Part shown: positions 29,138 to 37,252 of the stretch, in pieces
Position numbering within the stretch: the first letter of the stretch is position 1
Layout of the letters: each line of letters starts with the position of its first letter
From: JAMLJG01 sp035327585
Lineage (GTDB): Bacteria; Verrucomicrobiota; Kiritimatiellia; CAIVKH01
Assembly: GCA_035327585.1 (NCBI GenBank)
Contig: DAOLDD010000008.1
Coordinates: forward strand, 1-64,000
DNA: 64,000 bases
Reading direction: 5' to 3'
Notes under the pieces: model-generated
Databases searched by the model: none
What the model was told of the DNA's origin: nothing
What the model saw: only the letters and a program-made list of their open reading frames with translations
Program-made: the position numbers and the translations under genes

Positions 29138-29499
29138 GCGTTTGATTGGGACGGTGAAGGTGCGGTGGAATTCGCGGCGTAGCTCACAGAACTTCCGCTC
29201 CGTCCGCACGAGGCGGACGGGGGCGGCCAGTCGTGCCGCGTGCGGCGTAGCGGACAGAACTTCCGCTCCCGCCGTCGCGCTTCGCGCTTTGGCGGGCAAG
29301 CCGTCCGCGCAAGGCGGACGGGGGCGTGAACAACACCGCGCCCCGACCCCGGCAGCATTGCTTGTCCCGGCGTAGCCCCGCGAAGCCGGATCCCGCCGGT
29401 GAAGCAGTTCCCTCGCTACCCGCGGCGCGCCTCTCCCGGCCCCTGCCGGCTCGCCCGGCAGGTGAAGAAGTTCCCCTCGCTACCCGCTACACGCCCCCC
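29138..29499. repeat. Composite intergenic repeat, right copy
   Basis: No gene is seen. The order of elements repeats the left copy: AGAACTTCCGCTCCGTCCG with GGACGGGGGCGGCCA and TCGTGCCGCG (29188-29240); GTAGCGGACAGAACTTCCGC with TCCCGCCG (29247-29275); CCGGTGAAGCAGTTCCCTCG (29395-29415); and CCTGCCGGCTCGCCCGGCAG with GTGAAGAAGTTCC (29452-29485). An extra pair of stems (GTCCGCGCAAGGCGGAC, 29302-29318) lies inside. The two copies run in the same orientation. Confidence 0.75.
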
Positions 29500-29940
29500 C
29501 TACCTCCGATTCACCATCCATGCGGAGAACTCCTCCAGCCACTGCTTGAAGTGCGGCAGATGTTCGGCGGGGAAACCGTATTTCCGGTCCGCGCCTTCCA
29601 AGGTCTTGAAGAAGCAGTCCAACCACGTCCGCCGCGCGGCTTCGTCGATCGCGAAGGTCAGGTGCCGCGCGCGCATCATCGGGTTGCCGTAGCGCTCGTG
29701 GAAAAGCGGCGGGCCGCCGGTGATGCCCACGAGGAACGCCGCGAGCTTTTCGGAGGCCTGCGGCAGGTCCTCGGCAAACAGCGGTCGGATCGGCGAGCGC
29801 CCAATTTCGTCGTAAAAGTCGCGGCACATCCGGAAGATCGCTTCTTCGCCCATCGCCGCATAAATCGCCCGGCTCGGTCCCGGCCCCTGCGGCGGACCGC
29901 CGGGGGGAATATACACGGCGTTGGATGGACGATTGGACAT
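29500..29940 (-). CDS. Truncated haemoglobin, group II-like
   Basis: The 146-aa protein has the 2-on-2 globin pattern: AIYAAMGEEAIFRMCRDFYDEI, LFHERYGNPMMRARH with the proximal His93, and RRTWLDCFFKTL with the group II Trp at the G helix. An N-terminal Pro/Gly-rich stretch (residues 1-25) precedes the globin. Such proteins bind O2 or NO and are linked with redox or NO defence. It is divergent from the epimerase gene with only 32 nt between the start codons; GGGAG lies upstream of its ATG. Confidence 0.88.
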   Translation of the reverse strand: MSNRPSNAVYIPPGGPPQGPGPSRAIYAAMGEEAIFRMCRDFYDEIGRSPIRPLFAEDLPQASEKLAAFLVGITGGPPLFHERYGNPMMRARHLTFAIDEAARRTWLDCFFKTLEGADRKYGFPAEHLPHFKQWLEEFSAWMVNRR

Positions 29941-29962
29941 GCGGCGTGCTCCCGAATACAGT
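29934..29962 (+). promoter_or_regulatory. Promoter of the TIGR01777 epimerase gene
   Basis: TGGACA (29934-29939), a 17-nt spacer and TACAGT (29957-29962) end 10 nt before ATG 29973. The -35 box overlaps the start codon of the divergent haemoglobin gene, so the two transcripts must compete or be jointly controlled. Confidence 0.45.
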
Positions 29963-29972
29963 TCGCTGCACT

Positions 29973-30875
29973 ATGAAGATTTTGGTCACGGGATCAAGTG
30001 GCTTGGTGGGTTCGGCGATGGTCCGCCAATTGACGGCGTCCGGACATTATGTCGTGCGCATGGTGCGGAGGAACCCGGATCGGTCGCGCGGCGACATCAC
30101 GTGGGATCCGACGACGGGGCGCGTCGAGCGGACGGGGCTCGAGAAGCTCGACGCCGTGGTGCATCTCGCCGGCGAGCCGCTCATGGGCCTCTGGACGGAG
30201 GAAAAGAAACGCCGCATCCACCGCAGCCGCGTACAGGCGACGGAGTTCCTGATGGAAGCGCTCGCGGGGCTGACGCAGCGGCCACGCGTCATCGTCTCCG
30301 CTTCAGGCGTCGGCTATTACGGCAATCGCGGCGAACAGTGGCTGCCGGAAACCGCCGGGCCGGGAATGGGCTACCTCTCCCTGCTCTGCCAGGAATGGGA
30401 AAAGGCGACGGATCTCGCCGCCAACAGCGGCATACGCGTCGTCAACCTGCGGATCGGCCTCGTGTTGAGCGCGGCGGGCGGTCTGCTGAAATCAATGCTG
30501 CCTGTTTTCCGCGCGGGCCTCGGCGGCACGCTCGGCAGCGGGCGCCAATACATGAGCTGGATCGAATTGAGCGATCTCGTGTCCGTCATCCAGTTCGCGC
30601 TGGAGCGGGACGAGCTGGAAGGCCCCGTCAACGCCGTCGCCCCGGAACCGGTCACCAACCGGGAATTCACCAAGGCGCTCGGCGCCGCGCTGAATCGGCC
30701 GACATTCCTCCCGGTTCCCGCCTTCCTCCTGCACCTGCTGCCGGGCGGCATGGCGCGCGAAATGATGCTCGCCGGCCAGCGCGTCGAACCCGCGCGCCTC
30801 CGCAAGGCGGGCTTTGAGTACGCGCACACCGACCTCACCTCGGCCTTCAACCACTGCCTGGCCGGTGTCCGATGA
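29973..30875 (+). CDS. TIGR01777 family NAD(P)-binding epimerase-like protein (YfcH/SDR39U1 type)
   Basis: The 300-aa extended short-chain dehydrogenase begins KILVTGSSGLVGSAMVRQL, the dinucleotide-binding Gly pattern. It carries DAVVHLAGEPLMGLWTEEKKRRIHRSRV, SASGVGYYGNRGEQW and PGGMAREMMLAGQRVEP, all characteristic of TIGR01777. Substrate is unknown in the family. It lacks a Shine-Dalgarno sequence and overlaps the next gene by 4 nt. Confidence 0.9.
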   Translation: MKILVTGSSGLVGSAMVRQLTASGHYVVRMVRRNPDRSRGDITWDPTTGRVERTGLEKLDAVVHLAGEPLMGLWTEEKKRRIHRSRVQATEFLMEALAGLTQRPRVIVSASGVGYYGNRGEQWLPETAGPGMGYLSLLCQEWEKATDLAANSGIRVVNLRIGLVLSAAGGLLKSMLPVFRAGLGGTLGSGRQYMSWIELSDLVSVIQFALERDELEGPVNAVAPEPVTNREFTKALGAALNRPTFLPVPAFLLHLLPGGMAREMMLAGQRVEPARLRKAGFEYAHTDLTSAFNHCLAGVR

Positions 30876-31264
30876 GCGGTATGCGTTTCCTGCTCACAGC
30901 CGCCTGCATCGCCGGCGGAACCGCGGTCATCCTCGGCGCATTCGGCGCGCACGCACTGAAGGGGAGGCTCACCCCCGAGTCGCTCGCGTCGTTTGAAACC
31001 GGCGTGCGCTACCAGATGTTCCACGCCCTCGCGCTATTCGCCGCCGCCTGGCTCGCGGAGCGTACGGCCGGCGGCCTGCCGCTCGCGGCGGGCGCCCTGT
31101 GGAGCATCGGCATCCTCCTGTTTTCCGGATCGATCTACCTGCTCGCGACGCGCGCGCTGTTCGGCATCGAGGGCTGGCGCTGGCTCGGTCCGGTCACCCC
31201 GCTCGGCGGCCTGTGCCTGATCGCGGGCTGGATCGTCCTGCTGATCGCGGTCGTCAAACGATGA
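30872..31264 (+). CDS. DUF423 membrane protein
   Basis: The 130-aa protein has four membrane helices with the DUF423 marks: LGAFGAHALKGRLTPESLASFETGVRYQMFHALAL, WSIGILLFSGSIYLLA and VTPLGGLCLIAGWIVLL. Family function is unknown. ATGA overlap with the epimerase gene indicates cotranscription. Confidence 0.92.
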   Translation: MSGMRFLLTAACIAGGTAVILGAFGAHALKGRLTPESLASFETGVRYQMFHALALFAAAWLAERTAGGLPLAAGALWSIGILLFSGSIYLLATRALFGIEGWRWLGPVTPLGGLCLIAGWIVLLIAVVKR

Positions 31265-31295
31265 CCCGTGCCCATCCCGCCCGGCGAATCGGGCG

Positions 31296-31324
31296 TTGAC
31301 TACTTACTACGTAAAAACTATAGC
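31296..31324 (+). promoter_or_regulatory. Promoter of the SGNH-like gene
   Basis: TTGACT (31296-31301, 5/6), a 17-nt spacer and TATAGC (31319-31324, 4/6) end 9 nt before ATG 31334. The 9-nt remainder GGGCGGCGC has no Shine-Dalgarno complementarity. This is one of the clearest start-codon-proximal promoters here. Confidence 0.6.
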
Positions 31325-31333
31325 GGGCGGCGC

Positions 31334-32479
31334 ATGGATGCTTCCCCGCAACGCCCGGCGCACACCGCGGCACTGACTCCAGCCAAGAAACGCGCGTTCG
31401 CGCTCATCCTCATCCTGCTGCTTGTCGGCCTTTGCGAGTGGCTGGCGGCGCGAATCCTGCCGGACGACCTCGCCACCGGTCGCCTGATCCTGCTGGGCCA
31501 CGAGGAAAAGCAACTCGTCCGCATGCAGAAGACGATTCCGCATCCTTATCTGCAGTACATCCACGCGCCGAATTATGTGTCGGAACAATTCGGCCCCCAA
31601 CACAACGAGGACGGCTACCGCGGCGAGGCGGTGCCGCTGGACCGCCAGGATGATGTGTATCGGATCGTTTGCCTTGGCGGCTCGACGACCTACGGCGGCA
31701 GCGTGGGGCGCGCGCATCAGGCCTATCCCGCGGTCCTCGACGAATTGCTCTCGACGAACCTGCCCGAGGGCGTGCGCGACGTTGAGGTGATCAACGCCGG
31801 CCTCACCTGGGGCACGTCGGCCGAACTGCTCACGCACTATCACTTCAAATTCCACTACTACCAGCCCGACCTCGTCATCATCAACACCGGCGGCAATGAC
31901 GCGCAGGCCTACACCTTCCCGTTCTATCATCCGGACTACAGCAACTGGCGGCAGCCGATGGTCAACCTCCGCCCGCTCGCGCACGGCTGGCGCTGGCTCG
32001 CGCTATCACGGGTCTCCAGCGCGCTCATCCTCAACATTTTTTATGTCGATCAATTGCGCGGCGGTCAATTCGTGATCCGCGAAGGCGCCAAACCGCCCGC
32101 CCCCTGGTTCAAACCCGGCGGAAATCTTATCGAGACGCCGCAGGAGATTTCGCCCCGGCACATGGCGTTCCTCCACAACATCGAGGCGCTGATCCGGACG
32201 GCGCGGGCCGGCGGCGCGGATGTCCTGCTGGTGCCCTTCCGCGCGGCGCCGGACGGATACCGCAACAAACCGGAAGAGCTGCATCAAATTCTTCGCCACG
32301 AGCGCATCCTCAAACAACTCGCGGAGAAGCATGACCTGGGCTTCGCGCCCTTCCCCGCGTCCGTCATTTCGCGCCGGAACTGGACCGACCACTGCCATCT
32401 CAATCCCGCCGGCGAGCGCGAAAAAGCCGCGCACATCGCCAAATACGTCCGACCCTTCATCCGACCGCCGCGATCCTGA
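31334..32479 (+). CDS. Membrane-anchored SGNH/GDSL-like hydrolase
   Basis: The 381-aa protein has an N-terminal membrane helix (about residues 20-37), then an SGNH-hydrolase-like domain: IVCLGGSTTYGGSVG (block I with Ser), INAGLTWGTSAE (block II), and VIINTGGNDAQAY (block III with Asn). The late segment NWTDHCHLNPAGEREKA holds the catalytic Asp-x-x-His. An extracytoplasmic esterase or acyl-modifying role is plausible; the substrate is unknown. It ends before a hairpin shared with the convergent rha operon. Confidence 0.8.
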   Translation: MDASPQRPAHTAALTPAKKRAFALILILLLVGLCEWLAARILPDDLATGRLILLGHEEKQLVRMQKTIPHPYLQYIHAPNYVSEQFGPQHNEDGYRGEAVPLDRQDDVYRIVCLGGSTTYGGSVGRAHQAYPAVLDELLSTNLPEGVRDVEVINAGLTWGTSAELLTHYHFKFHYYQPDLVIINTGGNDAQAYTFPFYHPDYSNWRQPMVNLRPLAHGWRWLALSRVSSALILNIFYVDQLRGGQFVIREGAKPPAPWFKPGGNLIETPQEISPRHMAFLHNIEALIRTARAGGADVLLVPFRAAPDGYRNKPEELHQILRHERILKQLAEKHDLGFAPFPASVISRRNWTDHCHLNPAGEREKAAHIAKYVRPFIRPPRS

Positions 32480-32595
32480 GTCCGACGCCGGCGCCGCCGC
32501 ATCGCGCCGCAAGCCGGAAGCAGATGGGGCACCGCGACCAGCGCCAGAGTGATTCTCCCACGTTTTGTCCTTCTCGCGGGTGTACTGACTCGTGT

Positions 32596-32617
32596 CCTCA
32601 CCCCAACCAGGGTGAGG
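32596..32617. terminator. Bidirectional terminator-like hairpin
   Basis: CCTCACCC (32596-32603) and GGGTGAGG (32610-32617) form a perfect 8-bp stem with a 6-nt loop between two convergent genes. No strong T run follows on either strand. The rest of 32480-32649 shows no gene. Confidence 0.5.
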
Positions 32618-32649
32618 GGCTGTTCAGGACGAAACAATTGAGAACCGCT

Positions 32650-33726
32650 CTATCCGCGCGCGATGGCTTGCTGCTCGCGGTAGGACTCGACCTCCCACGA
32701 TTCGATGAAGCGGCGTGCGGCATCGTCGAGGTAACGCACGCCGCCAAAAGCCGCGGCGAGCTGGCGCACGAGGCCGCCATCGCGCGCAAGGGCGAGCGAA
32801 AGTTCAGCGGCGGTTACGGTGTTGCGCACGGCAAAAACACCCTCCGGGGTGTCGATGATGCGCGGCAAATACCCGCGTTCGCTCCGGTACGCGGCGAATC
32901 CTTCACGCGTCAATGCGCCGCGATACGGGAAGGCCTTTGCATAGACCATGTGGTCCGGCGTGAGCGGTCCATCGGCCGTCGCAAAGGGCGCGCTGGCAGC
33001 CACCGCGAGCGTATCGCCCTCGAACAAATCCGCGAGGATCGCCGACACATCCTTCACTTCATGTTCAATCGTCGGCGACCGGTATTTCAATTCCAAGCTC
33101 ACGCCGGACCGGTGATATTCCGCGCGCAGCGCCGTCATCACGGCGGCATAGTGGCCGCGAATCGCCTCCGCCGAGTCGCCGGCCACGAAAATGCCATGGT
33201 TCTCCAGGAGAATCACCGCCGGATGCGCGCCATGCTGCTTGCGATAGTTCGCCACACGCGCTTTCACATCCATCGACAGCGTGAACCCGGGGTCAATGTA
33301 CGGCACCCACAACGCATCCGGGAAGAGACGGCGCGCCGCGGCCTCGCCCGTCATCCCGCACGTCAACCCGTTAACCCACGCCGGATGCGTGTGTACAACG
33401 AATTTCGCCTCCAGCATGTCGTGCAGCGGCGTCTCGACCGAGGGACGTCCGCCATTCGGGTCGACCCGCGCCGCCAGCATCAACTCCTTCACGTCGTTCT
33501 CGCGCACCGCCGCATCAGCGGCCGGCGGGTAGGCATACAGCGCGGCGAGCCGCTTTCGATCTATCGCCACGAACCGCTCCGGCGTCATCTCGTTGAGCTG
33601 CGTGCCGGACGGCTTGATCCAGAGCGTCTCCGCGGTCTTTACGGACGTGTTCCCGCCGCCGCCCAGCACGTAGTCCGGCGTACCGAACTCGCGGGAGAGC
33701 GCCGTGATGGTCGCGAGTCCATTCAT
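32650..33726 (-). CDS. Class II aldolase, rhamnulose-1-phosphate aldolase-like (RhaD/RhaE aldolase domain)
   Basis: The 358-aa protein is a zinc class II aldolase: GGGGNTSVKTAETLWIKPSGTQLNEMTPERFVAIDR, then HTHPAWVNGLTCG with the metal-binding His pair, and LLENHGIFVAGDSAEA. Length and sequence resemble the aldolase half of the bifunctional rhamnulose-1-P aldolase/lactaldehyde dehydrogenase, here without the dehydrogenase half. It overlaps rhaA by 4 nt, which supports cleavage of L-rhamnulose-1-P to DHAP and L-lactaldehyde. ATG 33726 is chosen; the upstream frame is a shadow. Confidence 0.82.
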   Translation of the reverse strand: MNGLATITALSREFGTPDYVLGGGGNTSVKTAETLWIKPSGTQLNEMTPERFVAIDRKRLAALYAYPPAADAAVRENDVKELMLAARVDPNGGRPSVETPLHDMLEAKFVVHTHPAWVNGLTCGMTGEAAARRLFPDALWVPYIDPGFTLSMDVKARVANYRKQHGAHPAVILLENHGIFVAGDSAEAIRGHYAAVMTALRAEYHRSGVSLELKYRSPTIEHEVKDVSAILADLFEGDTLAVAASAPFATADGPLTPDHMVYAKAFPYRGALTREGFAAYRSERGYLPRIIDTPEGVFAVRNTVTAAELSLALARDGGLVRQLAAAFGGVRYLDDAARRFIESWEVESYREQQAIARG

Positions 33727-34991
33727 GTCCGCCCAACCAGCACGGTCTGTTCGTACCGCTCCACGTCGTTCATCCACGCCGCGCCTTCCGGCACATTCGC
33801 GCGCCGGCACAGTTCGTCCCACACCGCGCCGACCGGCAGCGCCTTCTGCGCCTCCATCTCGGCCAGTTTCCGCGCCAGTTTGCCGTCGGCTTCGAGTTGT
33901 TTCCACCGTCCAATCGGCTCGAGCAGCGCCGCAAGCAGCGCCTGCCGCGTCGCGCGCGCGCCGATCACATAGGCCGCGATCCGGTTGATGCTCGCGTCGA
34001 AGAAGTCCAGCGCCACGTACACCCGGTCCAGCGCGCCGCCCCGCACAATCTCGGAGAACACCGCGCGCACGTCGTCGTTGAGAATCACCACGTGGTCGCT
34101 GTCCCACCGCATCGGGCGGCTGGTGTGGATCAGCAGCTTCTTCTGGAACTGCAGCAGTGCGGAGACCTTGTCGGCGATGCCCTCGGTCGGGTGGTAGTGC
34201 CCCATGTCGAGGCACTGCACGAGGCCGCGCGAGAGCGCGTAGCCGGTGTAGAACTCCATCGACCCGACGACATAGTCCTCGCTGCCAAGCCCGAAGAGTT
34301 TGCTCTCGACGGCATCCACGCAACGCGTCGCGTCGACCCCGTGCTTCGGATCGAGAATGCGGTCCAGCGAGTCGACGAGGCGCGCGCGCGGGCTCCACCG
34401 GTCGGCCGGCGAATCCTTCGCGCCGTCGGGGATCCAGTGGTTGTTCACGCAGGGACTTCCGAGGTCGCGGGCGAGCGATTCGGCGATCTTGCGCGAGGCG
34501 ACGCCGTGGCGGACCCAGAAGCCGCGGATCGCCGCGTCCGGGTGCGACAGGGTAAGGCCGGCGGCCTTGGGATGCGCGAAGTAGGTCGGGTTGAAGTCGA
34601 GGCCGATCTTGCGCTGCTTCGCCCAGTCGCGCCAACCGGCGAAGTGTTCCGGCGCCAGCGCGTCGCGGTCGACGGCTTTCCCGCCGGTCTCGGCGTACAG
34701 CGCATGGACGTTGACCCGATGCGTGCCGGGCAACAGGCGCATCACCTCGTCGAGGTCGGCGCGCGCCTCGTCGCCGTTGCGCGCGCGGCCGGGGTAGTTC
34801 CCCGTCGCCATGATTCCGCCGCCATCCGTGGCGCCGGTTTTGACTTCGAACCCGGCCACATCGTCCGCCTGCCAGCAGTGCAGCGATATGGGTACGGCAA
34901 GTGCGGTGATAATGGCGCGCTCAACATCGACGCCCAGCGCGGCGAAGCGATCCAGCGCCTCGCGAAAAGTCGGACGGACTTCGTTATTCAT
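33723..34991 (-). CDS. rhaA: L-rhamnose isomerase
   Basis: It converts L-rhamnose to L-rhamnulose. The 422-aa protein has ISLHCWQADDVAGFEV, GIMATGNYPGRARN, the metal-site region LDFNPTYFAHP, NNHWIPDGAKD and LDMGHYHPTEGIADK, all matching RhaA. The ATG at 34991 lies 4 nt after a strong hairpin and has no Shine-Dalgarno sequence. It follows araA in the same direction and is coupled to the downstream aldolase gene. No dedicated rhamnulokinase is seen; the FGGY kinase at the operon head might also serve. Confidence 0.93.
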   Translation of the reverse strand: MNNEVRPTFREALDRFAALGVDVERAIITALAVPISLHCWQADDVAGFEVKTGATDGGGIMATGNYPGRARNGDEARADLDEVMRLLPGTHRVNVHALYAETGGKAVDRDALAPEHFAGWRDWAKQRKIGLDFNPTYFAHPKAAGLTLSHPDAAIRGFWVRHGVASRKIAESLARDLGSPCVNNHWIPDGAKDSPADRWSPRARLVDSLDRILDPKHGVDATRCVDAVESKLFGLGSEDYVVGSMEFYTGYALSRGLVQCLDMGHYHPTEGIADKVSALLQFQKKLLIHTSRPMRWDSDHVVILNDDVRAVFSEIVRGGALDRVYVALDFFDASINRIAAYVIGARATRQALLAALLEPIGRWKQLEADGKLARKLAEMEAQKALPVGAVWDELCRRANVPEGAAWMNDVERYEQTVLVGRT

Positions 34992-34995
34992 GAAA

Positions 34996-35026
34996 AGGCG
35001 GTCATCCTATCACGAAATGACCGCCT
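34996..35026 (-). terminator. Terminator or attenuator hairpin between araA and rhaA
   Basis: On the reverse strand AGGCGGTCAT, an 11-nt loop and ATGACCGCCT form a perfect 10-bp stem followed by TTTC (T's partly within the stem end), and then the rhaA ATG. The shape is that of an intrinsic terminator, yet it abuts the next start codon, so it could set the araA:rhaA ratio or hide or expose the rhaA start. Confidence 0.7.
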
Positions 35027-35072
35027 CGCCATTGAAAACGGCGGGGGCTCAAGGCAGCAAAACGCAGCCCGA

Positions 35073-36515
35073 TCAGGGCCCCACGCCGATGCCGACGAAC
35101 TCAATGCCCGCGAGAGCGGCGAAGTCCTGCAGTTGCTCGACCGTCACGTCGTAGCTGAAGGCCGTGTGATGCGCGCCGCCGGCCTGGATCCAGGCCGCGG
35201 CCGAAGCCGCGAGATCGGGCTTCGGGTTCCACACCACGCGCGCAACCGGCAGCTTGGGCAGCGGCTCGGGCGGCGCAACCGCCGCAACGGGATTGACGAT
35301 CATCCGGAAACGATCCCCCATATCCACCACCGTGGCGTTGAGCGCCGCGCCGGGTTTCGCATCGAACACAAGGCGCACAGGATCCTCCTTGCCGCCGATC
35401 CCGAGCGGATGGATCTCGCACGACGCCTTGCCCGCCGCGATGCTCGGACAGATTTCCAACATGTGCGCGCCGAGCACGCGGTTCCCCTTCGGATGCAGGT
35501 GATAGGTATAGTCCTCCATGAACGACGTGCCGCCGCCCAGACCGTGGCCCATCACCTTCAACGCGCGCACCAGCGCCGAGTGCTTCCAGTCGCCTTCCGC
35601 GCCGAATCCATAGCCGTCCGCCATCAGGCGCTGCGAGGCGATGCCGGGCAACTGGCGGATACCGGTGAGATCCTCGAACGTGTCGGTATACGCATGCGCG
35701 CCGACTTCCTTCAGGAACGCGCGCAACCCCAACTCAATGCGCGCCGCGACCTTCAGGTCGTCGCGCCGCGCGCCGCCCGCGTGGAGTTCGGGTACGAGGA
35801 CGTATTCATCCTCGTACGCGCGGCACAGCTTCTCAACCGCCGCATTCGTCACCGCGTCCATGCGTTTCACCAATTCGCCCACCCCGTATCCGTTCACGGT
35901 ATAGCCGAACGTGATCTGCGCCTCGGTTTTGTCGCCCTCGGTCACCGCGACGTTGCGCATGTTGTCGCCGAGCCGCGCGACCTTGAGCTTGCGGCTGTCC
36001 GCCCACGCCGCGGCCACGCGCATCCACGACGCGAGCCGCCCCGCGACGGCGGGATCCTCCCAGTGGCCGACCACGACCTTGCGCGACTTGCGGAGCCGCG
36101 TGCAGATGTAGCCGAACTCGCGGTCGCCGTGCGCCGCCTGGTTGAGGTTCATGAAATCCATGTCGATCGTGGACCACGGGATGTAGCGGTTGAATTGCGT
36201 ATGCAGGTGCAGGAACGGCTTGGTCAGCTCCTGCAAGCCGGCGATCCACATGCGCGCCGGCGAGAACGTGTGCATCCAGAACACGAGCCCGACGCAGGAC
36301 GGCGTCGCGCTGGCTTCGCGGCAGACGGCGGTGATTTCGTCCGCCGTAGTCACGATCGGCTTCGCGACGAGTTTGAACGGCAGCGCACCCGACCCGGCGA
36401 GTCCGCGCACGATCGTGTTGACGTTTTGCTGGACCTGCTTCAGCGGGCCGGGGCCGTACAAATGCTGGCTGCCCGCCACGAACCATACTTCCATGCCCTT
36501 GAATGGATTTGTCAT
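35073..36515 (-). CDS. araA: L-arabinose isomerase
   Basis: It interconverts L-arabinose and L-ribulose. The 480-aa protein has EVWFVAGSQHLYGPGPLKQV, FWMHTFSPARMWIAGL, HLHTQFNRYIPWSTIDMDFMNLNQAAHG, the catalytic region YGFGAEGDWKHSAL and MEDYTYHL. All metal-binding positions of AraA (two Glu, two His) appear to be present. ATG 36515 is preceded by GGAGGG; an earlier in-frame ATG lies at 36530. It is 4 nt downstream of araD. Confidence 0.96.
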   Translation of the reverse strand: MTNPFKGMEVWFVAGSQHLYGPGPLKQVQQNVNTIVRGLAGSGALPFKLVAKPIVTTADEITAVCREASATPSCVGLVFWMHTFSPARMWIAGLQELTKPFLHLHTQFNRYIPWSTIDMDFMNLNQAAHGDREFGYICTRLRKSRKVVVGHWEDPAVAGRLASWMRVAAAWADSRKLKVARLGDNMRNVAVTEGDKTEAQITFGYTVNGYGVGELVKRMDAVTNAAVEKLCRAYEDEYVLVPELHAGGARRDDLKVAARIELGLRAFLKEVGAHAYTDTFEDLTGIRQLPGIASQRLMADGYGFGAEGDWKHSALVRALKVMGHGLGGGTSFMEDYTYHLHPKGNRVLGAHMLEICPSIAAGKASCEIHPLGIGGKEDPVRLVFDAKPGAALNATVVDMGDRFRMIVNPVAAVAPPEPLPKLPVARVVWNPKPDLAASAAAWIQAGGAHHTAFSYDVTVEQLQDFAALAGIEFVGIGVGP

Positions 36516-36519
36516 CGCC

Positions 36520-37236
36520 CTACCCTCCATGATGTCCCGACTGGCCGTAATAGGCCTTGGGACCGTGTTTTCGTTGAAAATGTTTTTCGAGAATCTCCGG
36601 GACCAGCGGCGGCAGGTCCCGCTCCGCGGCGCCCATCAGGAGCGCCATCTTCGCCACCGCCTCCAGCGCGATCGCGTTGTCCACCGCGTGGGCCGCGTCG
36701 GGTCCCCACGTGAACGGCGCGTGGCCGGGCAGGAAAACCGCGGGCACGTGCGCGGGATCGAGACCGAGCCGGGTGAAAGTCTCGACGATCGACACGCCGG
36801 TCGCGTGTTCATAGCCGGCGTCGATCTCCGCCTTCGTCAGCGGACGGGCGACGGGCACCGCGCCGTGGAAATGGTCCGCGTGCGTCGTGCCGAAACAGGG
36901 CAACGGACGATTCAACTGCGCCCACGCCGTCGCGTGCGTCGAGTGCGTGTGCACGACGCCGCCGATCGCGGGAAACGCGCGATACAGGTGCAGGTGCGTC
37001 GGCGTATCGGAGGACGGGCGCAGCGAACTGTCGACGACCGTGCCATCCTCAAGCGATACCAGCACGATGTCCTGCGGACGCAGCGCGTCGTAGTCGACGC
37101 CGCTCGGCTTGATCGCCATCACGCCTGCAGCCCGGTCCACCGCGCTCGCGTTGCCCCAGGTGAGCACCACGAGTTCGGCGCGCACGATCGCCCGGTTCGC
37201 CTCGCACACCGCACTTCGCAGTTTCTGGAATTTCAC
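36520..37236 (-). CDS. araD: L-ribulose-5-phosphate 4-epimerase
   Basis: It turns L-ribulose-5-P into D-xylulose-5-P, the last step into the pentose phosphate pathway. The 238-aa class II aldolase-fold protein has LTWGNASAVDR, IKPSGVDYDAL, the zinc motif HTHSTHATAWAQ, and GTTHADHFHG. The GTG at 37236 has GGAGAG ~9 nt upstream. It sits 16 nt downstream of the kinase gene and directly before araA. Confidence 0.95.
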   Translation of the reverse strand: MKFQKLRSAVCEANRAIVRAELVVLTWGNASAVDRAAGVMAIKPSGVDYDALRPQDIVLVSLEDGTVVDSSLRPSSDTPTHLHLYRAFPAIGGVVHTHSTHATAWAQLNRPLPCFGTTHADHFHGAVPVARPLTKAEIDAGYEHATGVSIVETFTRLGLDPAHVPAVFLPGHAPFTWGPDAAHAVDNAIALEAVAKMALLMGAAERDLPPLVPEILEKHFQRKHGPKAYYGQSGHHGG

Positions 37237-37252
37237 GGCTGCTCTCCTCGCC

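Noticed and set aside
27187..29499. Integron cassette array with attC sites
   Set aside because: The toxin-antitoxin genes next to stem repeats recall a chromosomal integron, but no GTTRRRY/RYYYAAC core pairs and no integrase gene are present.
27187..29499. Composite transposon
   Set aside because: The flanking copies carry no transposase or recognisable insertion-sequence ends; they are GC-rich stem repeats only.
33897..36713. 938-codon forward frame
   Set aside because: Antisense to rhaA and araA, both well recognised; the frame is a compositional shadow.
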